From Cobetia marina (GTDB lineage Bacteria > Pseudomonadota > Gammaproteobacteria > Pseudomonadales > Halomonadaceae): a stretch of 64,000 bases of DNA. Where the stretch lies: the NCBI RefSeq assembly GCF_001720485.1, contig NZ_CP017114.1:2356001-2420000 (forward strand). Direction: 5' to 3'. The position numbers and the translations under genes are program-made. This document shows, piece by piece, positions 16,499 through 25,227 of this stretch; position 1 is the first letter of the stretch, and each line of letters starts with the position of its first letter. Under the pieces are notes generated by a model. The model did not search any database. It was not told the DNA's origin and saw only the letters and a program-made list of their open reading frames with translations.

Positions 16499-16558
16499 TC
16501 TCGAGTCAGTCCTCGAGACAGTTCTCGAGTCAGTCCTCGAGTCAGTTCTCGAGTCAGG
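16499..16558. repeat. Five tandem 12-bp units containing CTCGAG
   Basis: Five consecutive units follow the pattern (T/C)CTCGAGTCAGT, alternating between T and C at the first base; the second unit has ACAG instead of TCAG and the last ends in G. The array sits between the tetR terminator and the stop of the chemoreceptor gene, i.e. just downstream of that gene. Each unit carries a palindromic CTCGAG core. It is non-coding in the visible annotation. Confidence 0.95.
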
Positions 16559-16578
16559 CGATGATGCCCAAGTCCGGT

Positions 16579-18660
16579 TCAGAAGGCCTCCCATTCCTCT
16601 TCCTCACGCAATCGCGAATCACGCGGCGACTGCGTTGCCCGATGAAACGCCGCACTCTCCTGTCGGGGAGAAGCGTTTGCATCAGACATGTGCGGGTTCG
16701 CCCCATCATGCCCGCCAGCCACCTTGAAGCCTGACATCAACGACTCCAGCGACTGTGCCTGAGCACTCATGCTGCGCGCCGCGCCACTGACCTGATTGAC
16801 CAAGGTGGTGTTCTGCTGGGTCATCGCATCCAGCTCGCTGACCGCCGTATTCACCTGACCGACCCCGGCACTCTGCTCACGGGCACCGGCGCTGATCTCG
16901 GCGATCATGTCGTTGACACGCTCGACGCTCGACAGAATCTCGGCCATCGCATGACTGGCGTCCTTCACCTGTGCCACACCCTGCTGCGTGTGGGAGATGG
17001 ACTCATCGATCAGACCGCGAATCTCACGAGAGGCATCGCTGGAGCGTGTCGCCAGCGTTCGCACTTCCTGGGCCACCACCGCAAAGCCACGCCCATGCTC
17101 GCCGGCCCGCGCAGCCTCCACCGACGCATTGAGCGCCAGGATATTGGTCTGGAAGGCGATGCCGTCGATCAGGCTGATGATCTCGTTGATGCGTTCGGCA
17201 GAGCGATTGATGTCTTCCATGCTCGCCTGCGCCCTGTTCATGTCCTCGTTGCCACGGCGCGCCTGTTCCGAGGTCGAGTTGACCAGCTGGCTGGCCTGCT
17301 GAGCGGAATCGGCACTGTGCTGCACGGTCGTGGTGATCTCCTCCATCGAGGCGGAGGTTTCCTGCAGACTCGACGCCGACTGCTCGGTGCGGGCCGACAG
17401 CTCCTCGTTGCCCTGGGCGATCTCCCCGGCGGCCTGATTGACGGCAACGGTGGTCGTCCGGACCTGACCGACCACGCGGCTCAGGTCCTCACCGATACTG
17501 TTCATGGCGTCCGTCAGCTTGCCGATCTCGTCCTGACGCTGGCTCGTGATGCGCTGGGAAAGATCCCCACGCGCCAGTGCCTGAGCCAGTTTGACCAGGG
17601 CATCGAGCGGGCGACTGATCAAGCGACGCTCAAGGAAATAGAGTATGGCGGCCACCGAGAGCGCCAGCAGCAACGCCAGGCCGAAGACCTGATTGCGAAG
17701 ACGGGTGATGCCAGCGGTCACCTCGTCCTTGTCGATGGTGGTGGCCACGACCCAGTTCCATGCCGGGTAGTGCTGGAAGCGAGTGATGCGTGAGCTGTCC
17801 TCGCCTGCCAGGTGATATTCAAACTGGCCACTATCGGCGGCAAACAGCGGCGCCATGGCCGACCGGCCCGCCTCATCCTTGAAGTCCGTCAATGAACGGC
17901 CCTGCCACGGCCCCTCGGTCAATACCTGCCCACGTTGCTCAGCCGCCGTGCTGGCCACCAGACTGAAATCCTTGTCATGCAACTGGATGCTGGTGATGGT
18001 GGCGTAGAGCTCATCGATCTGCGCTCCGATATCCACTCCGATGAAGGAGGCTCCGATGACGTTGTCATTGAAGTCGGTGATCGGGCGATAGCGGGTCATG
18101 TAGTGATGGCCGGCGAGATAGAGCATGCCGGTATAGGGCTGGCCGGCATTCAGCGCTTCCTTGACCCCACCACTCAGCGTCAGCCCGAGCAGGCTCGAGC
18201 CATCCTCGGTCTTGAGCGTGGTGGCGATGCGCACGAAATCATCACCATCGCGCACGAAGAAACTGACCGGGGCTCCGGTGCGCTTGGCAAAATCGGCCAG
18301 ATAGCCGGATTGATCATTGAGCATGAAACCGGCATTGAGCAGCGCCGGTGCATCTCGCTGACCGATCGGCAGGCGGCGAGTCTCTATCCGCGTGAAATTG
18401 TCCGGGATGGTGGCCAGGAAGGCATTGAGCATGCGCGTCACGCTGGCCTGCATGGTGGTATCGAACAGTTCGATGGTATTGGTGATCTGTTGCTGCTGCT
18501 GGGCAAGGGCACGCTCCGTGCCCTCTTCCACCTGATGCTTGCTGGCGGTGGAGAACACCAGTCCCAGCACGATGAAGGCCACCATCATCAACCCCAGCAC
18601 CAGCAAGGCCAACTTGCTGCCGACGCTGGCGCGGGCCAGTCGCCTTCTTGTTGTCATCAT
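16579..18660 (-). CDS. Methyl-accepting chemotaxis protein with periplasmic Cache-type sensor
   Basis: This 693-residue chemoreceptor has a membrane helix near residues 17-38, a long periplasmic sensor of about 280 residues that looks like a Cache_3-Cache_2 fusion (TGAPVSFFVRDGDDFVRIAT, GQPYTGMLYLAGHHYMTRYRPI, IGASFIGVDIG), and a second helix near 325-345. A HAMP domain (RRLISRPLDALVKLAQALARG) and the signalling hairpin with IDGIAFQTNILALNASVEAA follow. The protein ends in EEEWEAF, close to the NWETF-type pentapeptide that tethers CheR and CheB, so it is probably an adaptable receptor. The ligand is likely a small organic acid, by analogy with similar sensors. Confidence 0.93.
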   Translation of the reverse strand: MMTTRRRLARASVGSKLALLVLGLMMVAFIVLGLVFSTASKHQVEEGTERALAQQQQQITNTIELFDTTMQASVTRMLNAFLATIPDNFTRIETRRLPIGQRDAPALLNAGFMLNDQSGYLADFAKRTGAPVSFFVRDGDDFVRIATTLKTEDGSSLLGLTLSGGVKEALNAGQPYTGMLYLAGHHYMTRYRPITDFNDNVIGASFIGVDIGAQIDELYATITSIQLHDKDFSLVASTAAEQRGQVLTEGPWQGRSLTDFKDEAGRSAMAPLFAADSGQFEYHLAGEDSSRITRFQHYPAWNWVVATTIDKDEVTAGITRLRNQVFGLALLLALSVAAILYFLERRLISRPLDALVKLAQALARGDLSQRITSQRQDEIGKLTDAMNSIGEDLSRVVGQVRTTTVAVNQAAGEIAQGNEELSARTEQSASSLQETSASMEEITTTVQHSADSAQQASQLVNSTSEQARRGNEDMNRAQASMEDINRSAERINEIISLIDGIAFQTNILALNASVEAARAGEHGRGFAVVAQEVRTLATRSSDASREIRGLIDESISHTQQGVAQVKDASHAMAEILSSVERVNDMIAEISAGAREQSAGVGQVNTAVSELDAMTQQNTTLVNQVSGAARSMSAQAQSLESLMSGFKVAGGHDGANPHMSDANASPRQESAAFHRATQSPRDSRLREEEEWEAF

Positions 18661-18755
18661 TGCGCGCGATTCCGATCCGTGAGTGAAGTATCACGACTAT
18701 CGGCCGAACGCCCCACAACTGTAGCGATGACATGCATGACTGACCCGGCACTCTC

Positions 18756-20003
18756 TCAGCGTGTCGCCTGCCACCAGTCGTCCAGCATCTGACGCTCGGC
18801 ATCGGTCATCTGGGTCATGTTGGCCAGCGGCATGCTCTTGTCGACCACCGTGCGCTGGTGGATGCGCAGTGCCTGACGCTGGATGTCCTCCCAGCCATTG
18901 AAGGCGACCCCTGCCGCCGGCGCGGTAAGCCCGATCAGCGTCGGCGAATCACTGTGACAGCCGGCGCAGCGTTGCTCGACGATATGGTGGACCTTCTCGC
19001 GCAGAGCCTCATTCTCGCCCATCACCGCATTGTCAGCGGTGTTGCTGGCCGCCACGGACGGTGAAGACGCGGCGCTTTCGGCCGTTGCCGGAACGGGCTG
19101 AGCGCGTGGTGCACACAGCACGATCACGCCGATCAGCGCCGCTACGGCTCCCACCGGCACCCAACGTCGCTTGACACCCTTGTGGTGATCCACCGTGGCG
19201 ATGCGAATCAGCCCCCCCGTCACCAGCAGCAGCAGGATGACGCCGAGACGATAGTCATTGGCGTACAGGAGCGGGTAATGGTTGCTGATCATCATCAGGA
19301 CCGCCGGCAGCGTGATGAAGGTGTTGTGCACCGAGCGCTGCTTGGCGCGCTGACCGTGGATCGGGTCCGGGGTCTCGCCACGCTGCGCGGCGGCAAGCAG
19401 CGCCTTCTGACCCGGGATGATCACGTTGAAGACATTGCCCGCCATGATGCTGCCCATCAGCGCGCCCATCAGCAGGAAGGCAGCACGCCCGGAGAACAGC
19501 TCTGTCGCGAACCAGGCCGCCAGCGTCAGCCAGACACCGACCGCGACGAACAGCGCCGCAGCGCTGCGCTTGAGGGGGCTGCGACACAGCGCCTCGTAGC
19601 CCAGCCAGCCTGCGAGGAGCAGTCCCAGTGCGCTACCGACGGCCATGCTGCCGCTCATCTCGAACACGCGCGGATCAATCAGATAGGCCTGCGGCTGCAG
19701 CAGGTAGATCAGCGTGAACAGCCCCATCCCGGACAGCCAGGTGACGTAGGCCTCCCACTTGAACCAGTGGATCTCGCTGGGCAGCGTCTCACTGACGCCG
19801 TCATGGCGAAACAGATGGTAGAGGCCACCGCCGTGCACTGCCCAGAGCTCGCCCCCCGGACGACCATCGAGGGCATGACGGGCAGGCTGGCGGCGATTGT
19901 CGAACCAGATGAAGAAGAACGAGGCGCCAATCCAGGCGATACCCGCCATGACATGCAGCCAACGTGTCAGCAGCATTGCCCAATCGAGGAGATATGCGCT
20001 CAT
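18756..20003 (-). CDS. puuD: Urate hydroxylase PuuD, membrane protein with C-terminal cytochrome c
   Basis: It oxidises urate to 5-hydroxyisourate at the inner membrane. The 415-residue protein has an N-terminal block of about eight helices (TRWLHVMAGIAWIGASFFFIWF, YHLFRHDGVSETLP, HWFKWEAYVTWLSG) and a C-terminal cytochrome c domain with the haem motif CAGCH and an axial methionine in SMPLANMTQMT. The domain passes electrons to the respiratory chain. It lies downstream of uraH with nine bases between them, so the first two steps of urate breakdown are in one operon. A Ser/Ala-rich linker joins the two parts. Confidence 0.93.
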   Translation of the reverse strand: MSAYLLDWAMLLTRWLHVMAGIAWIGASFFFIWFDNRRQPARHALDGRPGGELWAVHGGGLYHLFRHDGVSETLPSEIHWFKWEAYVTWLSGMGLFTLIYLLQPQAYLIDPRVFEMSGSMAVGSALGLLLAGWLGYEALCRSPLKRSAAALFVAVGVWLTLAAWFATELFSGRAAFLLMGALMGSIMAGNVFNVIIPGQKALLAAAQRGETPDPIHGQRAKQRSVHNTFITLPAVLMMISNHYPLLYANDYRLGVILLLLVTGGLIRIATVDHHKGVKRRWVPVGAVAALIGVIVLCAPRAQPVPATAESAASSPSVAASNTADNAVMGENEALREKVHHIVEQRCAGCHSDSPTLIGLTAPAAGVAFNGWEDIQRQALRIHQRTVVDKSMPLANMTQMTDAERQMLDDWWQATR

Positions 20004-20012
20004 GCCGGCTCC

Positions 20013-20375
20013 TTAGCTGCCGCGGTAGACGCTGTAGGCCCACGGAGTGACCAGCAGCGGAATGTGATAGTGGCCGTTGGCCTCCAGCGTGAACTCGACC
20101 GGCACCCGCCCGAGCATGCCCTTGCCCACCGGACGCCCGGCAAAGTAGTCCCCTATCTGGAACGTCAGGCGGTAGACGCCGGAGTGATCGTCGTCACTCG
20201 ATGGTGCGTTCTCCAGCAATGGCGCCTCGACACGGCCATCCTGATTGGTGATGCTTCGGGCAATCTGCTGGAAGTTGCCCTGCGCATCCTGGCGCTCCAG
20301 GAGAATGGTGACGCCACTGGCGGCGATGCCTTCAGCCTGGTTGAGCACATGCGTGGTAAGTCTGGGCACGGTCAT
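20013..20375 (-). CDS. uraH: 5-Hydroxyisourate hydrolase (transthyretin-like)
   Basis: It opens the ring of 5-hydroxyisourate to give OHCU, the next step after PuuD. From the ATG at 20375 the protein has 120 residues and begins MTVPRLTTHVLNQAEG, with the family histidine in LTTHVL. The conserved arginine is in VYRLTFQIGDY and the C-terminal signature reads YHIPLLVTPWAYSVYRGS. An upstream ATG at 20402 or 20465 in the same frame would add an extension without a clear binding site. The binding site at 20375 (AAGGA) is close to the start. No signal peptide is seen, so it should be cytosolic. Confidence 0.92.
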   Translation of the reverse strand: MTVPRLTTHVLNQAEGIAASGVTILLERQDAQGNFQQIARSITNQDGRVEAPLLENAPSSDDDHSGVYRLTFQIGDYFAGRPVGKGMLGRVPVEFTLEANGHYHIPLLVTPWAYSVYRGS

Positions 20376-20486
20376 TTCCTTGTGATGGGTAGCGTGTGAC
20401 ATTGACGCGTTGTCCGTGATGCAGCCGCTGATCCGATCAATGATGCATGGCGCTCGGCATGTCACGGCTCAGGGCTTTGGTGGCAT

Positions 20487-20528
20487 TGCACCGCAGGAGT
20501 GCACTCGCCTAATCTGACCTGACGGTCA
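20487..20528. promoter_or_regulatory. Two inverted repeats between uraH and uraD
   Basis: TGCAC-N7-GTGCA (20487-20503) and TGACC-N4-GGTCA (20515-20528) lie side by side in the divergent region. They are good candidates for the binding sites of a purine-catabolism regulator. No such regulator is in the window. Confidence 0.45.
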
Positions 20529-20662
20529 AGGTGCAGGGGACACGTCTCCCCGGCAGACGCACTGCCTCAAGGGCGAGTCCCGGCTTGTCTGGCGGCGGCA
20601 TGTGCCTTGCAAGCAATGGATTCTTCACGTCTTTTTCTCTTTTCTTCTCTGGAGCAAGGCAC

Positions 20663-21196
20663 ATGCCAATCGAAACCCCGATGGAATATCTGGCAATGCT
20701 GGACACCCTCAACGCCCTGCCACCAGAAGCGCTTGCTCGTCGCTTGAGCGGCCTCTATGAGCACTCCGACTGGGTAGTGGAACGCGCCGCTGCAGAGCGC
20801 CCCTTTGCCAGTACCGAAGCCCTGCTGAGCGCCTGTGCCGAGGCGGTACGCCGAGCAAGCGAGACCGAGCGCCGCCAGTTGATCGACGCCCACCCGGAAT
20901 TGGCGGCCGGCAAGCTTGAGAGTCTGACGCCCGCCTCTCAAGGCGAACAGCGTGGCGCGGGGCTGGACCAGCTCGATGACGCCACCCGCGAACGCTTCCT
21001 CAAGGCCAACGCCGACTATCAGGCCCGTCACGGAATCCCCTTCATCATCTGCGTGAAGGGCCATAGCGCCTCAAGCATCCTCGCCGAACTGGAACGACGT
21101 CTGCCGCAATCCACCGAGACGGAATTTCAGGAAGCCCTGAATCAGATCGATGCCATTGCCGCAGTGCGACTGCCGGGCCTGCTGGAAGCGAGCTAG
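20663..21196 (+). CDS. uraD: OHCU decarboxylase
   Basis: It decarboxylates 2-oxo-4-hydroxy-4-carboxy-5-ureidoimidazoline to S-allantoin, the third step of urate breakdown. The 177-residue helical protein carries the conserved LIDAHPELA, LTPASQGEQRGAGL and NADYQARHGIPFIICVKGHS; the catalytic histidine is in DAHPEL. GGAG lies nine bases before the ATG at 20663; the longer frame from 20531 is upstream leader. It is divergent from uraH-puuD and converges on allC with 25 bases between the stops. Confidence 0.94.
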   Translation: MPIETPMEYLAMLDTLNALPPEALARRLSGLYEHSDWVVERAAAERPFASTEALLSACAEAVRRASETERRQLIDAHPELAAGKLESLTPASQGEQRGAGLDQLDDATRERFLKANADYQARHGIPFIICVKGHSASSILAELERRLPQSTETEFQEALNQIDAIAAVRLPGLLEAS

Positions 21197-21221
21197 GCAG
21201 CCGCCTTCTGGCCGCCGATGA

Positions 21222-22556
21222 TCAACACGAATATCTGGCGGCCACTGCCTCGATGCTGGCAATCAAGGCCGCCAGTGCTCTGGCGACATCCGCCTCCGTC
21301 ACCGCCTCCGCAGGGTGGTGACTGATCCCCCGCTCACAGCGCAGGAACAGCATGCCCACCGGGCACAGATGACTCACCGCCATGGCGTCATGGCCGGCAC
21401 CGCTGGGCAGCCGGAAAGGCGCCTGTCCGGTGGCGGCGATACCGAGATCCACTGCCTGCATCAACCCTTCATCACAGGCGACGGCATTCGCGGCGTGGGT
21501 CTGCTCGCAACGGAAGGTGACGCCGCGACGCTCGGCGATCTGATGGGCCTGTTGCAGCAGCTCCTCCAGCGCCCGGTCACGTTGTGCATCGTCCAGGGCA
21601 CGGATATCCAGACTCAACGCCGCGGCGCCGGGAATGACATTCACCGCACCGGGACGCAACTCGCAACAGCCCACGGTGGCCACCAGTGAGTGATCCGGCA
21701 TGTCAGCGCGCTTGCCTGTCTGGACCTCACGCGCCAGGGTCTCGACGGCCAGAGTCCACTCTGCCGCGGCACACAGCGCATCCTGACGCAGTGCCATCGG
21801 TGTGGTGCCGGCATGGCCGGCCTGACCGGCGAAGTTGACGGCAAAACGACGCGCGCCAGCGATACCCGTCACGGTACCCAGTGCCAGATTCTCGGCTTCC
21901 AGCACCGGCCCCTGCTCGATGTGCACTTCCAGATAGCCCAGCGGCGGAGTCGCTTGCAGGCTGGCACTGGCCGCCGATTGCCCCGAGAGCCCGAAGGCGG
22001 TCAGCGCCTCCCCCAGGCTGATACCCTCCTCATCTTCCAGAAGCTCCCATCCCGGTTGCCAGCTGCCCGCGATGGCATGGCTGCCGAGCAGGGTCGCGCC
22101 GAAGCGCGTGCCTTCCTCATCGCCAAAGCCGACCACCTCGAGCGCAAACGGCAAGCCGGCACCCTCCCGTTCAGCACGCTGCTGGAAGTGGGTCAGCGCC
22201 GCGACGCCCAGAAGCACGCCCAGAATCCCGTCATAACGACCGGCGTCCGGTACGCTGTCCAGATGGGAGCCGATCACCAGCCGCGGCGCCTCGCTCTCGC
22301 TGGAGAGCGTTTTCGGGCACCATCGCCCCCACTGATTGCCCGCCCCGTCCTGCCAGCTGTGAAGTCCTGCCGCCTTGAGCCAGGCCGCCGTGGTGGCATT
22401 GGCCGCTGCATGCTCAGGCGTCAGATAACGGCGATCGATCCCGCTGTCACTGCGTGAAATCGCCGCCAGGGCATCGCAGGCTGCCAGCACGTCCGCCGCC
22501 GTTTCCAGCGGGGCGATGCCCGCTGTCGTGCGCGCTCGGGACACATCAATGGTCAT
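21222..22556 (-). CDS. allC: Allantoate amidohydrolase (M20 family)
   Basis: It hydrolyses allantoate to ureidoglycine, carbon dioxide and ammonia. The 444-residue protein has the metal-binding marks of the M20 hydantoinase/carbamoylase group: GSHLDSVPDAGRYDGILGVL for the first ligands and FGDEEGTRFG for the next. The lid domain carries HIEQGPVLEAE and GHAGTTPMALRQDA. The ATG at 22556 overlaps the stop of the upstream aminotransferase gene, so translation is coupled. A member of the same family could be a ureidoglycolate or carbamoyl amino acid hydrolase, but the partner aminotransferase favours allantoate. Confidence 0.88.
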   Translation of the reverse strand: MTIDVSRARTTAGIAPLETAADVLAACDALAAISRSDSGIDRRYLTPEHAAANATTAAWLKAAGLHSWQDGAGNQWGRWCPKTLSSESEAPRLVIGSHLDSVPDAGRYDGILGVLLGVAALTHFQQRAEREGAGLPFALEVVGFGDEEGTRFGATLLGSHAIAGSWQPGWELLEDEEGISLGEALTAFGLSGQSAASASLQATPPLGYLEVHIEQGPVLEAENLALGTVTGIAGARRFAVNFAGQAGHAGTTPMALRQDALCAAAEWTLAVETLAREVQTGKRADMPDHSLVATVGCCELRPGAVNVIPGAAALSLDIRALDDAQRDRALEELLQQAHQIAERRGVTFRCEQTHAANAVACDEGLMQAVDLGIAATGQAPFRLPSGAGHDAMAVSHLCPVGMLFLRCERGISHHPAEAVTEADVARALAALIASIEAVAARYSC

Positions 22557-23812
22557 GGCCGCTCTCCCGCCGGCTGGTCCTGATGCTCTTGGTAAAAGTC
22601 CAGCGCCGCGCCGACACCACCGCCGGCGACACACTGGACGCCACCGCGTCGCAGAGTCTGCTCCAGCGCCGCCAGCGTGGTGAGTACCGTATCGCGACGC
22701 GCGTTGTAGCCCATCACACCGAGGCGCCAGACCTTGCCGTGCAGCGGCCCGAAGCTGGTGCCTATCTCGATGCCGAAATCCTCCAGCATGCTGCGACGCA
22801 GCCCCTCGCCATCCAGGCCATCCGGAATCCTCACCGCGCTGACGTTGTTCATGCGATGCGCCTGGTCACCGAACAGCGCAAGCCCCAGCCCCTTGAGTCC
22901 CTCGACCATCGCCTGACCGTGCAACGCATGTCGCGCGATGGCGTTGTCCATGCCCTCGTTGACCAGCAGTCGCGCACACTCGCGCGCGCCATACAGCATG
23001 CTGGTGGCCTCCGTGTGGTGATTGAGGCGCAGCGCTCCCCAGTAATCGAGCACCATGGAAAGATCGAAATAGTTGGAGCGAATACGCGCGCCCGGCTCCG
23101 CCAGTCGATCGCCCCCACTGCTGATCCCGGCCTCGACGTGCCGACGTGCATGCACCACCTCCACCGCACGCGGCGACAGCGTCAGCGGCGAACTGCCAGA
23201 CGGACCGGCGAGACATTTCTGCAGGCCAGCGGTGACGGCGTCCAGCCCCCACTCGTCCGTCTTGAGCGGATTGCCCGCCAGCGAGGCCGTGGCATCGCTG
23301 TAGAAGAGCACGCCTTCACGGCGACAGATGGCACCGATCTCCTCGAGCGGTTGGCACATGGTGGTCGAGGTATCGCCCTGTACCAGCGCGAGAAGCGTTG
23401 GCTGCACCTCGCGAATGGCGGCTTCGATCTGCTCGGGACGAAAGACCTCGCCCCACTCACATTCCAGCGTGTGCACCTGGGCACCGCAGCGCTCGGCAAT
23501 CTCGCGCAGCAGATGACCGAAACGGCCGAAGATCGGCACCAGTACACGCTCCCCCGGCCGGATCAACGAGACCAGCACCGCCTCGATCCCGGCCCGTGAT
23601 GTGCCATCGATCAACAGGGTCGCCGCGTTCCGGGTCTCGAAGACGCCGCGATAGAGCTGCATCGTCTCGTTCATGTAATGCGTCATCGCGGGGTCGTACT
23701 GGCCGATCAATGGCGCTGACAGCGCACGCAACACACGTGGGTCCGCGTTGATCGGGCCCGGGCCCATCAGGAGGCGCTGCGGGGGATGAATCTGGTCAGG
23801 GATCGGTGTCAC
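22553..23812 (-). CDS. pucG: (S)-Ureidoglycine/alanine-glyoxylate aminotransferase (PucG-like)
   Basis: This 419-residue PLP enzyme is of the alanine-glyoxylate aminotransferase fold (class V). LMGPGPINADPRVLRALSAP is the N-terminal signature, SDATASLAGNPLKTDEW holds the cofactor aspartate, and GLQKCLAGPSGSSP the Schiff-base lysine. Next to allantoate amidohydrolase, the likely reaction is transfer of the amino group of ureidoglycine to glyoxylate, giving oxalurate and glycine. It is the first gene of a two-gene operon with allC, joined by a four-base overlap. Alanine/serine-glyoxylate aminotransferase is the alternative assignment. Confidence 0.85.
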   Translation of the reverse strand: MTPIPDQIHPPQRLLMGPGPINADPRVLRALSAPLIGQYDPAMTHYMNETMQLYRGVFETRNAATLLIDGTSRAGIEAVLVSLIRPGERVLVPIFGRFGHLLREIAERCGAQVHTLECEWGEVFRPEQIEAAIREVQPTLLALVQGDTSTTMCQPLEEIGAICRREGVLFYSDATASLAGNPLKTDEWGLDAVTAGLQKCLAGPSGSSPLTLSPRAVEVVHARRHVEAGISSGGDRLAEPGARIRSNYFDLSMVLDYWGALRLNHHTEATSMLYGARECARLLVNEGMDNAIARHALHGQAMVEGLKGLGLALFGDQAHRMNNVSAVRIPDGLDGEGLRRSMLEDFGIEIGTSFGPLHGKVWRLGVMGYNARRDTVLTTLAALEQTLRRGGVQCVAGGGVGAALDFYQEHQDQPAGERP

Positions 23813-23951
23813 GTTCGCTCCTTGTGCTTCAGGGCATTGAATGCGGGAAGGTTCGGCGGCTTGCCGAACGCCATGACCAGACTACTGCAACAAGTGCGCC
23901 AGAAATCAAAAAATGAAACGGATGTTGAATCCTCAGATCCCACCGGCCTGT

Positions 23952-24037
23952 CCTGACGAAGCCCCGGTCAGACACGTCATGCCGGCCAGGGGACAGGCTC
24001 TCCGCTACTGGCCGGGGCTGGCCGGGTCTTCGTCAGG
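23952..24037. other. Long nested hairpin in the pucG / inositol-phosphatase intergenic region
   Basis: The 508-base gap (23813-24320) has no supported gene but holds one structured element. CCTGACGAAG (23952-23961) pairs with CTTCGTCAGG (24028-24037). After a 1x1 mismatch CCCGG pairs with CCGGG, and an inner CCGGCCAG (23982-23989) pairs with CTGGCCGG (24008-24015). It lies about 140 bases upstream of pucG on its strand and 280 bases upstream of the gene on the other. The genes diverge, so it is not an ordinary terminator; it could be a leader RNA, a regulatory hairpin or a repeat element. Confidence 0.55.
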
Positions 24038-24320
24038 GCCCCAAGCGGGTTGCTTCAGGAAGCGTGATGAGAAAACGCCCCCTCAAGATAACGGGATAAT
24101 CGCTAAAGCGGTCCTCGCCACCTCCCGTTGGCAGTGCACGCCTTGCAGGGAAAGCACCATGAAGGGGCATGCAACGCCTGAATCGGATGCCTGAGCACAC
24201 CCTTCGTGCGCCCGCTCCCTCCCTCGAGGCTGAACTCACCACATGAGTCTGTTATACAGGAGGTCACCGGAGGGATGAGCGTCAACTCATCTGACCTGAT
24301 CATCGCTGCTGGAGAGCCAC

Positions 24321-25145
24321 ATGACGCTGGAACAACGCCTGGAACGTGCAACGCAATTGGCCAGAGACGCGGGAGAACGCATGGTGAAAGCGCGCGAGGA
24401 GCAAGGGTTCGCGCACCACTACAAGAAAGGCGATGAGCTGGTCACGGACATCGATGTGGCGATCGACACCTTCCTTGCCGAGGCGCTCGAGGCCGAATTC
24501 CCTGAAGATGCACGCCTGACCGAGGAGCTATCGCCCGAGCGCGACGTCATCGGCACCAAGGGAGGCCTGTGGGTGATCGACCCCATCGACGGCACCGTCA
24601 ACTTTGCTCACGGGCTGCGCCATGTGGCCGTCTCCATCGCCTGGTGCGAGCGTGGCAAGATCCAGATGGGGGTGGTCCACGCGCCCTTCCTCGGCGAGAC
24701 CTTCACCGCCATTCGCGGCAAGGGAGCCTGGATGAATGGCGAGAGCATCACGGTCAGCGAGACCGAAGACATGAGCCGCGCACTGGTCGCGACCGGCTTC
24801 CCCTATAACCGGGACAGCCGTCCTCCCCTGCTCAAACGTCTCTCCGCCATGTTGCTGGTGTGTCAGGATGTCCGACGCAACGGCAGTGCCGCGCTGGATC
24901 TTTGCGATGTCGCCTGCGGCCGCCTGGATGCCTACTATGAGAGCGTCTCTCCCTGGGACTTTGCGGCGGGCCTGCTGATTGCCCGCGAAGCCGGCGCACG
25001 TACCGGTCACCTCTATCGTTGCCCGGACGGCATCCCCGAGGAGCTGTATGGCGAGAATATCGTGGTAGCCTCACCGGCCCTGCATGCACCGCTCAAGCGC
25101 CTGCTGGAAGATGCCGATGCCAGTTCCGGCCTGCCCGGGCTTTGA
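24321..25145 (+). CDS. Inositol monophosphatase family protein
   Basis: This 274-residue protein has the metal-dependent phosphatase motifs of the family: the early acid cluster in LTEELSPE, the core WVIDPIDGTVNFAHG, and the second metal site in VSPWDFAAGLLIAREAG. Substrates in the family range from myo-inositol 1-phosphate to 3'-phosphoadenosine phosphates and histidinol phosphate. The protein is a little longer than SuhB and its neighbours give no clue, so I leave the gene unnamed. GGAG stands seven bases before the ATG. A strong terminator follows. Confidence 0.88.
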   Translation: MTLEQRLERATQLARDAGERMVKAREEQGFAHHYKKGDELVTDIDVAIDTFLAEALEAEFPEDARLTEELSPERDVIGTKGGLWVIDPIDGTVNFAHGLRHVAVSIAWCERGKIQMGVVHAPFLGETFTAIRGKGAWMNGESITVSETEDMSRALVATGFPYNRDSRPPLLKRLSAMLLVCQDVRRNGSAALDLCDVACGRLDAYYESVSPWDFAAGLLIAREAGARTGHLYRCPDGIPEELYGENIVVASPALHAPLKRLLEDADASSGLPGL

Positions 25146-25155
25146 GTCACCCTCC

Positions 25156-25203
25156 CCCACAATGCAAGAAGCCCCGCCAGTGCGGGGCTTCTTGCATTGT
25201 GGG
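25156..25203. terminator. Bidirectional terminator between the phosphatase and parA genes
   Basis: A perfect 22-bp stem (25156-25177 with 25182-25203) encloses the loop CAGT. It serves both converging genes. Confidence 0.93.
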
Positions 25204-25227
25204 CATCCCTCAGTGAGATGCTGGGCA

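Noticed and set aside
16499..16558. CRISPR array
   Set aside because: The units are 12 bp with no spacers and there are no cas genes.
22454..23599. Long open frame opposite pucG
   Set aside because: The amino acid composition is shadow-like (Arg, His and Gln rich) and the opposite strand encodes a well-recognised aminotransferase.
23913..24194. 93-codon open frame in the pucG upstream gap
   Set aside because: It has no ribosome binding site and no recognisable domain, and it runs through the folded element.
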